Source: Terriglobales bacterium (GTDB lineage: Bacteria; Acidobacteriota; Terriglobia; Terriglobales; Acidobacteriaceae). From it: DNA of 34,311 bases. The stretch is taken from contig JAICYU010000015.1 of assembly GCA_025934025.1 (NCBI GenBank), positions 1 through 34,311 on the forward strand, read 5' to 3'. A program made the translations under genes and the position numbers. The notes below the pieces were generated by a model. It saw nothing but the letters and a program-made list of their open reading frames with translations. It was not told the origin of the DNA and did no database searches. This document shows positions 16,771 through 25,718 of this stretch, in pieces. Every line of letters starts with the position of its first letter. Position 1 is the first letter of the stretch.

Positions 16771-16983
16771 TCAGGCCAGCTTACGCCTGCGCTCCCGCGA
16801 CTCCATGGCAGGCTGAGACTTGCCATGGCGCTCCAGCACGGCTCTTCCATCGCCGTTGCAGGAATGGCATTTTCCCGCCGTCACGAGCCTTGCGACAGAG
16901 GCGCTCGCCGCCAGGAAGCGGCCGCACTTCATGCACAATGCTTCCGAAATCCGCCCATCAAGCGACAATACGGCAACATTCAT
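16771..16983 (-). CDS. Small CxxC-CxxC zinc-ribbon-like protein
   Basis: About 70 residues from the ATG at 16983, or 89 from an in-frame TTG at 17040; neither has a good ribosome site. Two pairs of cysteines, CMKC and CHSC about 20 residues apart, form a likely zinc ribbon. The C-terminus is basic (ESRERRRKLA). I recognise no family. It ends five bases before hpt, so it is probably co-transcribed, but nothing ties it to purine salvage. The high Arg/Lys tail would suit nucleic-acid binding, which is only a suggestion. Confidence 0.55.
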   Translation of the reverse strand: MNVAVLSLDGRISEALCMKCGRFLAASASVARLVTAGKCHSCNGDGRAVLERHGKSQPAMESRERRRKLA

Positions 16984-17139
16984 GGACGCCAGCTTTGGGA
17001 TTAATGATAAGAATCTGGCACCTTCCGGCGAGAAAGGCAAATAAAAAAATTCTATGGCACAACACGGCAGGAGAGCTGCTGCGGAAATGGTGCAAACCGG
17101 GGACGCTTGAATCTCGAGACGGTAGTGGCTGACCAGTAA

Positions 17140-17216
17140 TGGTGGGCGGTCACAGACTCGAACTGTGGACCTCCTGCTTGTAAGGCAGGCGCTCTAACCG
17201 GCTGAGCTAACCGCCC
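17140..17216 (-). tRNA. tRNA-Val (anticodon UAC)
   Basis: The minus strand folds as a complete tRNA. A 7-bp acceptor stem GGGCGGT/ACCGCCC is followed by discriminator A and an encoded CCA. The D arm contains TTAGCTCAGCCGGTTAGAGC. The anticodon stem CCTGC/GCAGG encloses loop CTTACAA, giving anticodon TAC. The T arm is CACAG-TTCGAGT-CTGTG. This matches valine tRNA reading GUA and similar codons. Confidence 0.97.
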
Positions 17217-17459
17217 GAAGGCACGCTTCGATCATTATACAAAGGGCCGCAGCGGGGAATGGAGGTTGCGCCGCTCTTGACGGCGAAGCGTCGCGTAGAC
17301 GGGAGTCTCTGCGCTCCAACGCGACGTTGGCGTTCGCTTTTTGGGCTGTTCCCGCGGTGCCCGGGGGGAGGCAGGTTACCAAAGTCACTGTACCAATATT
17401 AAGGCATTCTTATCCCATGTCAGAGTGTGCTACTTTTCAGGCTACCCCCGACCGAAATT

Positions 17460-19496
17460 ATGGCCAGTCTTACAGATAAGCTTCCCACGATCCTTGTATT
17501 AGGTGTGCTGGTGGGAATTTTCATCGCCCTGCGGCGCCACGTGAAGTCGCCGAGGCTGAATCTCTGGATCGCGGCCTGGGGACTGATTTTCATCCATTTC
17601 TGTGTTCAACTTTTCGAACCGGACGACGGCAATCTTTCACCGCTGCTGTTTATCCTGGACCAGGGTTCTTTGCAACTCTCCGCTCTTTTCTTTATCGGTT
17701 CTCTTACATCATTTCTTGAGAGCAGGAAACTCACGGCCGCTCTGCTGACCGTCACCGGCCTTCCGGTATTGGGCTACGTGTTCGCTGAAGCCTACGATTG
17801 CCACTGGCGCAGCGTCTACATCGTGTGCAGCGCTCTGTTGTTCTTAGGAACTCCGCTGTTTGTTGTCCTGGCGCGCAAGCCGAGCTTTAAATCTTCGATC
17901 TGGATCCCGTTTGTCGCTGGTGCGGGCTGCATCAGCATTGCTCATGCGTGGCGTCATGAATACGACTTTGGTTTTTTCGCTGTGCTCACGCTGGCTTTTG
18001 GCATGCCAGGATTTTTGTTTTTCCGGCGTTATACGCGCTGGTCGCCAGGAGTGATCACCAGCGGTGGAGGGTTTCTGCTGTGGGCCACCGTGTTTCCGCT
18101 GGGCCAGTGGCTCTATCTCAATCATCCCAACTTGCATATCAATCCTGAGCTTTTCAATACCCCAAAATTGTTTGTGGCCTTCGGGATGATCGTGACGCTG
18201 CTGGAAGAAAAATCAGAGTATCTGAAAGCAGCGAACCGGCGCGAGCATGAGATCAGCAATCAGATGCAGCGCTTTGCCAGCATCACTTCCCGCTTGCTCA
18301 ATGGAAGCAACCTGATCGGATTGTGCCAGGAAATTGCCCAGGCGTTGAACGAGAGCAGTACGTTTCGCAGGGTGCTGGTTCTTCTGAGCAATGATGGAAA
18401 AACACTGTTCGTTGCCGGACATGCGGGAGCAGACAGCGCCACGCTGGCCCTGGTGCAGCAGAATTGCGCCAAGGTGTGGCGTCTTGAAAGTCTTCCGGGG
18501 ATTTATCAGCGAGGAGGGAGGTTGGGAGAAACCTCAGTCCTGGTGCGCGCGCCGTTTCTCAAGGGCTACGCGACGGTGTCCAGCGATATCGAATATCCGC
18601 AGGACTGCACCTGGCAGAACGGTGACAAAGTGTTTATTCCCCTGCAATCCGCGCGCGGCGCGATCGTTGGCTGCATTTCCATGGACGAGCCGCGAGATCC
18701 CGCCCGTGTCAATGCCGACGAGCTTTCGAATATCGAGATGCTGGCGGGCGACCTTGCCGTCACAGTGGACAATGCCGCGCTCCACCGGCAACTGGTGCGC
18801 TCGGAAAAGCTGGCGGCGATGGGACAACTGGTTGCGGGCGTGGCGCACGAGCTGAACAACCCGCTGACCTCGATCGTCGGCTACTCGGAGCTGATGGCGG
18901 ATGAAATCCAGGAGCCGGCATCGCGTCAGAAGCTGGAGAAGATGATGCGCGAAGCCCAGCGTATGCGACGCATCATCGAGAACCTGCTGCGGTTTGCGCG
19001 GCAAAACAGCGTGGAGAAAAAATCCGCCAACCTGGAAGCCATGCTGAATGACGTGCTGTCATTGCGTGAATACCACATTCGCAGCAACGGCGTGGCGGTG
19101 CAGATTGAAGTTGAGCCACAACTGCCGCAGGTGGCGGTGGACGAAGACCAGTTCAAGCAGATCCTGCTCAATCTGCTCAACAATGCCATTGATGCCCTCG
19201 AGGGCGGACGCGAGAAGCGCATTCACATTCATGCCTCTCGCCGCGATGACCGAGTCGTGCTGCATTTTGACGACACCGGGCCGGGCTTCACCGAGCCGCA
19301 TCGCGTCTTCGATCCTTTCTACACCACCAAACCGGTGGGCAAGGGAACAGGCCTGGGACTCAGCATCTGCTATGGAATTGTGAAAGAGCACGGCGGAGAA
19401 ATCCATGCAGTCAACCTTCAGCCTCGTGGCGCGCGTGTCGCCCTGGAGTTGCCGGTGCAGGCTGCCGTAGCGCTCGAGAACGTGGCTACGGTTTAA
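17460..19496 (+). CDS. Membrane histidine kinase with 7TM-type sensor and GAF domain
   Basis: The 678-residue product begins with about seven hydrophobic segments over residues 8-250, a 7TM-like sensor. A GAF domain follows (about 280-440), then HisKA with GVAHELNNPL (His463) and HATPase with LLNLLNNAIDAL, DDTGPGF, DPFYTTK and GTGLGLSICYG. It is a complete orphan sensor kinase at the inner membrane; no response regulator with an intact Asp is in the window. The ATG at 17460 is preferred over an in-frame GTG at 17427, though the ribosome site is weak for both. A perfect 6-bp hairpin (17316-17330) lies between the divergent tRNA-Val and this gene. The ligand is unknown. Confidence 0.9.
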   Translation: MASLTDKLPTILVLGVLVGIFIALRRHVKSPRLNLWIAAWGLIFIHFCVQLFEPDDGNLSPLLFILDQGSLQLSALFFIGSLTSFLESRKLTAALLTVTGLPVLGYVFAEAYDCHWRSVYIVCSALLFLGTPLFVVLARKPSFKSSIWIPFVAGAGCISIAHAWRHEYDFGFFAVLTLAFGMPGFLFFRRYTRWSPGVITSGGGFLLWATVFPLGQWLYLNHPNLHINPELFNTPKLFVAFGMIVTLLEEKSEYLKAANRREHEISNQMQRFASITSRLLNGSNLIGLCQEIAQALNESSTFRRVLVLLSNDGKTLFVAGHAGADSATLALVQQNCAKVWRLESLPGIYQRGGRLGETSVLVRAPFLKGYATVSSDIEYPQDCTWQNGDKVFIPLQSARGAIVGCISMDEPRDPARVNADELSNIEMLAGDLAVTVDNAALHRQLVRSEKLAAMGQLVAGVAHELNNPLTSIVGYSELMADEIQEPASRQKLEKMMREAQRMRRIIENLLRFARQNSVEKKSANLEAMLNDVLSLREYHIRSNGVAVQIEVEPQLPQVAVDEDQFKQILLNLLNNAIDALEGGREKRIHIHASRRDDRVVLHFDDTGPGFTEPHRVFDPFYTTKPVGKGTGLGLSICYGIVKEHGGEIHAVNLQPRGARVALELPVQAAVALENVATV

Positions 19497-19917
19497 GGTT
19501 TTTTGATCTTCATCAAATCCCATCCGGCCCAAATCACTCCGCTAAGTCGAAGCAGCCAAAATAATCCCGGAAAGATCAGAACGGAGCCGCAACATTGGAA
19601 ATTCTTAATCAGATATTTTCCAAAAACTGTACCGGAACCGGATCGAGCAAAGTTTTTTAAGTGCAGGCGCTAATCGCAAATTAATTTCTAAACAGCAATC
19701 GCGAATTTTCTTTCGCTGAAATTAATTCTCCTAATTTAATAGCTCGCTTATATTTTCGCGGCTACTTTTTACTCAGCTTTCAGCCTCTTCCGGGAACCAC
19801 CTGGCTGAAGTCCAACAGGACCTGCTTCAAAAGCCTCGATCACCGAGCGACGGAAATCCCCCGCCGTGGAGTATCACGCCTGAAGTGTGTCCATCCCCAA
19901 GGAGCACACAAGTTCAA
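19497..19917 (+). promoter_or_regulatory. AT-rich intergenic region with 10-bp inverted repeat
   Basis: This 421-base gap precedes the second multicopper oxidase. It is clearly more AT-rich than its surroundings from 19600 to 19780. A perfect 10-bp inverted repeat, AATTAATTTC (19679-19688) and GAAATTAATT (19718-19727), flanks 29 bases that contain a further small stem GCGAA/TTCGC. TATATT at 19749-19754 could be a -10 element, but the -35 candidate is poor. I see no gene here. Confidence 0.4.
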
Positions 19918-21678
19918 ATGAAAAAGAGTCGACGCGATGTCCTGAAACTGGGCGCGATGGCAGGGGCCGGCATGATTATGCCCACCCTGTCTTCCGCTCA
20001 ATCCATCAACACGCGCGTGCCTGTTCCGGGCGGCATCATGTTCCACGGACATGTTGCCCACCGAACGGCGGCGCAAAAAGCGGCAGCAGCAGCCATCGTC
20101 AATGGCCTCACGCAGTTTGTTGACGAGCTGCCCATCATGCCCGTAATTAAGCCCTCGCCCAACGGAGTTACTCACATCCGCATGCGGCAGGCGCAGCAGA
20201 AGCTTCACCGCGACCTTCCCGCCACAACCATCTGGGGCTACAACGGAATCTATCCGGGCCCGACGATGGAAGTGCGGCGCGGTGTTCCGGTGAAAATCAA
20301 GTATCACAACGATGAGCTTCCCACCATCCATCCTCTACCCGTGGACGTCACCATTCACGGTTCTGAAGCTGACAAGCCGCAGGTCCGCAACGTGGTCCAC
20401 CTGCACGGAGCGAAGATCCTTCCTGAGAGCGATGGCTATCCCGAAGCGTGGAGTTCACCGGATGGCGTTACCGGCCCGGTGCTCTATACATCCGATGCTT
20501 TCGTTTACCCCAACGATCAGCAGTCCACCATGCTCTGGTATCACGATCACACACTTGGCATCACGCGTTTGAACATGATCATGGGTTTGGCCGGAGCCTA
20601 CCTGATTCGCGACGAGGTGGAAGATTCGCTCAACATTCCCAAAGGGCAGTTTGAAATTCCTCTTCTGCTTCAGGACCGCTTGTTCAATGCCGACGGCAGC
20701 TTCCTCTATCCGATCGCCGACGGCGGCACCCACCAGTACTGGATTCCCGAATTCTTCGGCGACACCATGCTGGTGAACGGGAAGGTCTGGCCGGTGCTCG
20801 ATGTCGAGCCTCGGCGCTATCGCTTCCGCATTCTCAACGCCTGCAATGCGCGCTTCCTGAACATGCGTCTTGTGCGCACCACGGCAGATGGCTCGGCCCA
20901 CGGCATGGCGGGTCCGCAGTTCCACGTGATCGGCACCGACGGCGGCCTGCTGCCTGCCCCGGTGGCGCTCACCACCATGCTGCAGCTTCCGGCAGAGCGC
21001 TTCGATGTGATCGTGGACTTCACCGGAAAGCAAGGCCAGTTCTTCGTTTTGAAGAATGACGCTCCGGCGCCGTATCCGGGCGGCGGCGAAGTGGTGCCAA
21101 CGGAGATCATGATGTTCCGTGTCTCCAAGCCGCTTTCGTCGCGCGATACCACGACGATTCCGCATGTGCTGAATCCCGACCCGATGAACCTGAATCCGGC
21201 TTCGGCCACGCGCAACCGCAACCTGGTTCTCACCGAACTGGATCGCGAGTCGGATGGCTTCCCGATCATCGGCCTGCTCGACCAGAAAAACTGGGACGAT
21301 CCTGTAACTGAAGACCCAAAGGCGGGCTCCACGGAAATCTGGAATCTCATCAATGACACGGGCGATGCGCATCCCAAGCACATCCACCTGGTCGAATTTC
21401 AGATCTTGAGCCGTCAGCCCTACGATCAGGATACGTTTGACACCACCGGACAACTGATCTTCACCGGCCCGCCGCAGGCGCCTGCTCCCGAAGAGGTGAA
21501 CGCGGCCAAGGACGTGGTGAAGTCGTTCCCCGGCACGGTAACCAAACTCATCATGAAATTCGATCTTCCCACCGGCACGCAAGTGACGCCGGGGCAGCGG
21601 TTCCGGTACGTGTGGCATTGCCACATCCTGGAACACGAGGACAACGAAATGATGCGTCCTATGGAGATCGTCGGATAG
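19918..21678 (+). CDS. Tat-exported multicopper oxidase (CotA/bilirubin-oxidase type)
   Basis: The 586-residue product starts with a twin-arginine signal, KKSRRDVLKLGAMAGAGM, consistent with export as a folded enzyme to the periplasm. All four copper motifs of a laccase-like oxidase are present: HLHG (161-164), WYHDH (207-211), HPKHIHLVEF, and HCHILEHEDNEMM (from 567), with Met578 as the likely axial type-1 ligand. It should couple oxidation of a substrate (Cu+, metal or phenolic) to reduction of oxygen to water. The ATG at 19918 is chosen because the Tat motif begins there; AAGGAG lies 13 bases upstream, slightly far. The downstream Sco gene and the cus operon suggest copper handling. It is only distantly similar to the oxidase at the left edge. 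Confidence 0.94.
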   Translation: MKKSRRDVLKLGAMAGAGMIMPTLSSAQSINTRVPVPGGIMFHGHVAHRTAAQKAAAAAIVNGLTQFVDELPIMPVIKPSPNGVTHIRMRQAQQKLHRDLPATTIWGYNGIYPGPTMEVRRGVPVKIKYHNDELPTIHPLPVDVTIHGSEADKPQVRNVVHLHGAKILPESDGYPEAWSSPDGVTGPVLYTSDAFVYPNDQQSTMLWYHDHTLGITRLNMIMGLAGAYLIRDEVEDSLNIPKGQFEIPLLLQDRLFNADGSFLYPIADGGTHQYWIPEFFGDTMLVNGKVWPVLDVEPRRYRFRILNACNARFLNMRLVRTTADGSAHGMAGPQFHVIGTDGGLLPAPVALTTMLQLPAERFDVIVDFTGKQGQFFVLKNDAPAPYPGGGEVVPTEIMMFRVSKPLSSRDTTTIPHVLNPDPMNLNPASATRNRNLVLTELDRESDGFPIIGLLDQKNWDDPVTEDPKAGSTEIWNLINDTGDAHPKHIHLVEFQILSRQPYDQDTFDTTGQLIFTGPPQAPAPEEVNAAKDVVKSFPGTVTKLIMKFDLPTGTQVTPGQRFRYVWHCHILEHEDNEMMRPMEIVG

Positions 21679-21701
21679 CACTAGGGCGCAACGAACGAGG
21701 A

Positions 21702-21732
21702 GCGCGGCTCCGGAGATCTTTCGGGGCCGCGC
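21702..21732 (+). terminator. Strong hairpin after the multicopper oxidase
   Basis: Arms 21702-21712 and 21722-21732 pair over 11 positions, one being G-U in RNA, around a 9-base loop. It starts 24 bases after the stop codon. No U-tract follows, so it may be a non-classical terminator or a 3'-end stabiliser. Confidence 0.5.
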
Positions 21733-21860
21733 GGGCCTCGCGTAAATGTTGAGTCCGGTTATTGAAAACCAGCAATCCGGGAAGCTCTAAAATCAGCGGC
21801 AATGAGTGACAGACCATGTCTTTAGAGGTTGCGGAAAAACTCTCATGAAGTTGCAAGAAG

Positions 21861-22044
21861 TGTCAGGGCATGACTTCAGTCGTGCCGAAAAATCATCGAG
21901 ACCTCGGCTTTCAGGCCCTGCTCACTTCGATTATCGGTAGCTGTTTGCAGGGGGTAATTACACTCCTCAATGACATCGGCAGCGGCTAAAGCCGGTCAAG
22001 TTTAAAGGATTGTTTTCGGCAGCGCTAAAGCGCAGCCCTGTTAC
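21861..22044. repeat. Cluster of three related REP-like palindromes
   Basis: Three elements share one layout: TCGGCA, then a 13-base palindromic core with CTxAAG at its centre. In two of them GCCCTG follows. Copy 1 (21861-21892) is on the minus strand with core CGACTGAAGTCAT. Copy 2 (21976-21998) is on the plus strand with core GCGGCTAAAGCCG and lacks the GCCCTG end. Copy 3 (22011-22044) is on the plus strand with core GCGCTAAAGCGCA. They fill much of the 394-base gap between the oxidase and Sco genes. Copies 1 and 3 face each other. The rest of this gap holds no gene I can support. Confidence 0.65.
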
Positions 22045-22072
22045 TCGCTGCACAAGGTCAAGGGAACACATC

Positions 22073-22642
22073 ATGAAAACTGCCATCATCTTTTTTCTTC
22101 TACTCATCGCGTGCGCAACTTTCGTCCATGCTCAATCTGCTTCCTCAACTCCAGTGAAGCTCGCCGTGCCGGATCTCGAAGTCGTGGACCAGGACGGCCA
22201 TCATCTGCATTTCATTTCCGACGTGCTCAAGGGGCGAACCGCTGTCATTAATACGTTCTTCACCAACTGCGCCGCCATCTGTCCGATTACGCAGGAGACA
22301 TTTTCGAAATTGGCGAAATCGCTAAAGAGCCGGTTGGGACGGGATGTGATCCTGGTTTCTATCACTGTTGACCCGGAGCATGACACTCCGCCGCGGATGA
22401 AGACGTGGGGAGAAAAATTTCACGTCGGCAGCGGCTGGGTGCTGCTCAGCGGAAACAAAACGCAAACGGAAGAGCTGCTGAAATCGTTGGGACTGTTCGC
22501 GCCCGGAAACCAGCGTCATCAGACTGCCGTATTGATCGGCAACCAGACCAGCGGTTGGATTCGCGCCAGCGGATTCGCCTCAGAACGGAAGCTTGAAGAA
22601 TTGGTTGATGGTGTCGCGCCTCGCGCAATAGCAGGGAAGTGA
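22073..22642 (+). CDS. Sco1/SenC-type copper chaperone
   Basis: The 190-residue product has an N-terminal export signal; LLIAC14 could be a lipobox, or cleavage may follow VHA20. A thioredoxin-fold Sco domain follows. The copper-binding CxxxC motif is intact (Cys66-AAI-Cys70), as is the distant His (His149 in QRHQTAVLIG) and the VDPEHDTP loop. Sco proteins deliver copper to the CuA site of cytochrome oxidase or act as thiol reductases in the periplasm. No oxidase subunits are nearby; the neighbours are a multicopper oxidase and, further away, cusCBA, so it may serve copper homeostasis. The ATG at 22073 is chosen over an upstream frame extension because AGGGA precedes it and the signal peptide begins there. 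Confidence 0.92.
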   Translation: MKTAIIFFLLLIACATFVHAQSASSTPVKLAVPDLEVVDQDGHHLHFISDVLKGRTAVINTFFTNCAAICPITQETFSKLAKSLKSRLGRDVILVSITVDPEHDTPPRMKTWGEKFHVGSGWVLLSGNKTQTEELLKSLGLFAPGNQRHQTAVLIGNQTSGWIRASGFASERKLEELVDGVAPRAIAGK

Positions 22643-22643
22643 A

Positions 22644-22672
22644 GGCGGCACAGTGCAATCAGGCGTGCCGCC
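22644..22672. terminator. Shared terminator between convergent Sco and peptidase genes
   Basis: Perfect 8-bp arms GGCGGCAC (22644-22651) and GTGCCGCC (22665-22672) enclose a 13-base loop, starting two bases after the Sco stop. On the plus strand a TTTT run follows after about seven bases. Its place between two convergent genes supports a bidirectional terminator. Confidence 0.5.
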
Positions 22673-22708
22673 CTCCAGGTTTTGTGTCTCTCCTCCCACG
22701 CGTTTCAG

Positions 22709-25510
22709 TTACTGCACGGGGTCCCCATCAGCATCAATTTTGTGCACTTCGCCGAGGTTCAACGCGCGAATTCCTGCTTCCACTTTGCTCATGTCGCCCA
22801 CGATCACCCAGATCAAGTGATCCGGGAGGATCATTTTTTTAGCAATCAAGTTCGCCGATTCCGGAGTGACTGCCATGGCTGCCTTGGTGAAAGTGTTGAA
22901 ATAATCATGCGGCAGGTTGTACTCCAGAATCGTGCTGTAAGCTCCGGAGAGCTGCTGCACGGTTTCAAAACGGCCGGACAATCCAAGCGTGGCGTTGGTT
23001 TGCTCGTCTTGAAGCTCCTTTTCTGAGATTGGCTGGGAGCTTGTTATCCCGTGGTACTCCTTCACCAATTCTTCCAGAGACTCCTTCGTCTTGTCGGTCT
23101 GAACGGGAGAGATGCTCAAGTACGGCCGCTGGCCTAGAGCTGCGGGAATGATGCTGAAGACGCCGTACGAATAGTGCTTGTCTTCGCGCAGATTCATGTT
23201 GATGCGCGAACTGAACGTTCCGCCGAAAATGTCATTCACCAGTTCCAGGGGAATCGAGTCCGGATCGTTGCGCGGAGGCGCCAGTTGCGCCGCGGTGATG
23301 ATGCTCTGTCCCGATCCCGGCCGGTCAATCAGATAAACGACATCTTTTTGCGGTTGAGGAACGCTCGCGATCTTCTTTTTCGGGACCTCGCCCGGCTTCC
23401 ATGCCGCAAAGAGCTTCTCCAGCTTGGGAGTGATCTCGGCCAGCGTGGTATCGCCGACGATCAGCAACGTGGAGTTGTTCGGCTTGAACCAGGTGTCGTG
23501 GAACTTGGACAGCTCTTCCCTCGTCATCTTGCTCACGCTGGCTTCGGTTCCTGTCCCGGTAAAGGCAACGCCATAAGGGTGTTCCTTACCGTACAGCAGC
23601 ACAGGCGAAACGCGCAGCGCCATCGCGATGGGAGTGACCTTCTCCCGCTGAATGGCAGCCAGACGTTCTTTTTGCAGCCGGACAAATTCTTTTTCCGGAA
23701 ACGAGGGGTGCAGGATCAGGTCGCTGTAAATCTCCAGCGCCTTATCCATCGTGCCTTTGAGCGTGTTCAGGTTCACAGATGCCCAGTCAAGGTTTGCGCC
23801 GGCATTGAAATTGGCGCTAAGCGATTCCAACTCTTCGCTGATCTTCAAGGAATCGCGTGTCGGCGTGCCTTCTTCGAGCATGCGCTGGGAGAAGCTGGCC
23901 GTGCCGGAAGCGTTGGCAGGATCGGCGGCGTAGCCGCTATCCACCAGCAGAGAGAAGTTCACCACAGGCGCGGTGTGCAGTTCCGCCAGCACGACCTTTA
24001 AGCCATTCGAGAGTTTCGCCCCTTGCATCGCCGGCAGATTTAGTGAGACGGGAGATCCCGGCGCGGGCTCGTGGGAACGGTCAAGTTTGGCGTCGGCTTT
24101 CAGCGCAGTCGGATAAGGCTCGACATCGAGGATGTAATCGCCATCGGAGAGCCAGTCAGTGGCAGCTTTCTTCACGGAAGCAGGAGTAGCTGCCTGCACT
24201 TCCTCAAGGTAGGTCTTGTAGCATTCGGGATTGCCGGTGTAGGTCTGGCAGCGGGCAAGCACGTCACTCTTGCCGCCGAACCCGCCGATGCGCTCCACCA
24301 CGCGGGCGAAGCTGCCGAGAATTTGAGTTTTGGCCAGTTGCAGTTCTTCCGCCGTGGGACCGCTCTTGAGGAAGTTCTGCAATTCTTCGTTAGCGGCGCG
24401 CTCCATCTGTTTCACATCGGCGCCGGGCTTGGCAGTGAGAGTGAAATCAAACTGCCCGCCAATCTCATTGGAGTCGTTGAACGCGGTGGCGCTGGTGGCG
24501 GTCTGGTCCTTGTAGACCAGGCGTTTATAGAGGCGTGAAGTCTTGCCTTGTCCGAGTACGCGGGCAACTAGATCAAGCTGAGCCTCTTCCGGCGACCCGT
24601 ACTGCGGTACGTTCCAAACGCGATAGATGCGGGCTTGCGGAACGCGATCCTGCACCCAGCCGCGATGCGTGCCGGTGCGCTTGGCAATCCAGACTTCTTG
24701 CTTGGCGATGGGAGGCCCGGGAGGAACCTCGCCGTAATACTTTTCAACTTTCTCCCGCGCCACCTCGGGCGTGATATCGCCGGCGATGACTACTGTCGTG
24801 TTGTTAGGACCGTAGTAGGTCTTGAACCATTCCTGCACGTCGTTCATGGACGCAGAGTCCAGGTCCTGCATGGAGCCGATGACTGTCCAGGAGTAAGGAT
24901 GGCTGGCGGGGTAGGTGTTCTCGGCCATGAGCTCATCAACCACGCCATAAGGCTGGTTTTCATCCTGGCGCTTCTCGTTCTGCACTACGCCGCGTTGCAG
25001 GTCAAGCTTCTTCTGGTCGAGCACGCCCAACAGGTGCCCCATGCGGTCGCTTTCCGCGAACAGCACGTAATCAAGCATTGAGGTTGGCACGTTTTCGAAG
25101 TAGTTGGTGCGATCGTTATTCGTGGTGCCGTTCAGGCTGGTAGCTCCAATGCGCTCCATAGCGTTGATGTAGGTGTGATTGAAATTCTGACTGCCGCTGA
25201 ACATCAGGTGCTCGAAGAGATGAGCAAATCCAGTCTTGCCAAGCTTTTCATTCTTGGAGCCCACGTGATACCAGGTATTCACGGCCACGATGGGAGCTTT
25301 GTGGTCTTCATGAACCAGGACCGTCAGCCCGTTCTTGAGCACAAACTTGGTGTACTTGATGTCTGGGATAGGAATGTTGACGCTGGTCGCGACTGCGGCA
25401 GCTTTGCGATGGGCAGCAGGATGAGTCTGGGAATGAAGTGCAGTGAAACTGAAGCTCAGAAACATTAGCGCCATCGCTGCGCGCGCAACATGATTAAGCA
25501 TGCTTCTCAA
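22709..25510 (-). CDS. M16 zinc metallopeptidase, exported, two-repeat form
   Basis: The product of about 933 residues has a signal sequence (MALMFLSFSFTALHSQ) and two M16 (pitrilysin/insulinase-like) halves. The first half is catalytic: the inverted zinc motif HLFEH (His97, Glu100, His101) is followed about 75 residues later by Glu179 in VVQNEKR. The second half (from about residue 490) lacks a zinc motif, as is usual for the partner half that closes the chamber. It probably degrades peptides in the periplasm. The start is set at TTG 25510 because GGAGG lies exactly 7 bases upstream; an ATG three codons later (25501) is the alternative. It converges on the Sco gene. Confidence 0.92.
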   Translation of the reverse strand: MRSMLNHVARAAMALMFLSFSFTALHSQTHPAAHRKAAAVATSVNIPIPDIKYTKFVLKNGLTVLVHEDHKAPIVAVNTWYHVGSKNEKLGKTGFAHLFEHLMFSGSQNFNHTYINAMERIGATSLNGTTNNDRTNYFENVPTSMLDYVLFAESDRMGHLLGVLDQKKLDLQRGVVQNEKRQDENQPYGVVDELMAENTYPASHPYSWTVIGSMQDLDSASMNDVQEWFKTYYGPNNTTVVIAGDITPEVAREKVEKYYGEVPPGPPIAKQEVWIAKRTGTHRGWVQDRVPQARIYRVWNVPQYGSPEEAQLDLVARVLGQGKTSRLYKRLVYKDQTATSATAFNDSNEIGGQFDFTLTAKPGADVKQMERAANEELQNFLKSGPTAEELQLAKTQILGSFARVVERIGGFGGKSDVLARCQTYTGNPECYKTYLEEVQAATPASVKKAATDWLSDGDYILDVEPYPTALKADAKLDRSHEPAPGSPVSLNLPAMQGAKLSNGLKVVLAELHTAPVVNFSLLVDSGYAADPANASGTASFSQRMLEEGTPTRDSLKISEELESLSANFNAGANLDWASVNLNTLKGTMDKALEIYSDLILHPSFPEKEFVRLQKERLAAIQREKVTPIAMALRVSPVLLYGKEHPYGVAFTGTGTEASVSKMTREELSKFHDTWFKPNNSTLLIVGDTTLAEITPKLEKLFAAWKPGEVPKKKIASVPQPQKDVVYLIDRPGSGQSIITAAQLAPPRNDPDSIPLELVNDIFGGTFSSRINMNLREDKHYSYGVFSIIPAALGQRPYLSISPVQTDKTKESLEELVKEYHGITSSQPISEKELQDEQTNATLGLSGRFETVQQLSGAYSTILEYNLPHDYFNTFTKAAMAVTPESANLIAKKMILPDHLIWVIVGDMSKVEAGIRALNLGEVHKIDADGDPVQ

Positions 25511-25688
25511 GGATGGACCTCCGGAGGAAATGCTGTTGATGGTATCAGCCGGAGCAGAGCTGCTCAAAATGAATTTGAAAACGCCGCAAAAGAAATTATC
25601 AAAAGAGCCGGTTGACGATTCTGCGCGAGGCGCGTCACGCATTGGTGGAAGAGGCCATTTATGGCCGTGAAAGGGAATGTGCTATCAG

Positions 25689-25718
25689 CGCGCTTTAGCG
25701 CGGGCTCGCGCTTTTTTT
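25689..25718 (+). promoter_or_regulatory. Leader with two mutually exclusive hairpins and a T7 run
   Basis: CGCGCT-TT-AGCGCG (25689-25702) forms one hairpin. GCGCG-GGCT-CGCGC (25698-25711) forms a second that shares the bases 25698-25702 and is followed directly by seven T. The second has the form of a short intrinsic terminator and the first could act as anti-terminator. The element lies about 50 bases before the GTG of the cytidylate-kinase-like gene. No upstream plus-strand gene needs a terminator here. Confidence 0.4.

Noticed and set aside
17140-17216. tRNA as an integration site for a mobile element
   Set aside because: No integrase, no duplicated tRNA end and no transposase are seen in the window.
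20455-21681. 408-codon minus-strand frame opposite the second multicopper oxidase
   Set aside because: The plus strand encodes all four copper motifs; the opposite frame is open only because of the high-GC codon pattern.
21861-22044. CRISPR array
   Set aside because: The repeats are palindromic, in mixed orientation, irregularly spaced and only three; no cas genes are present.
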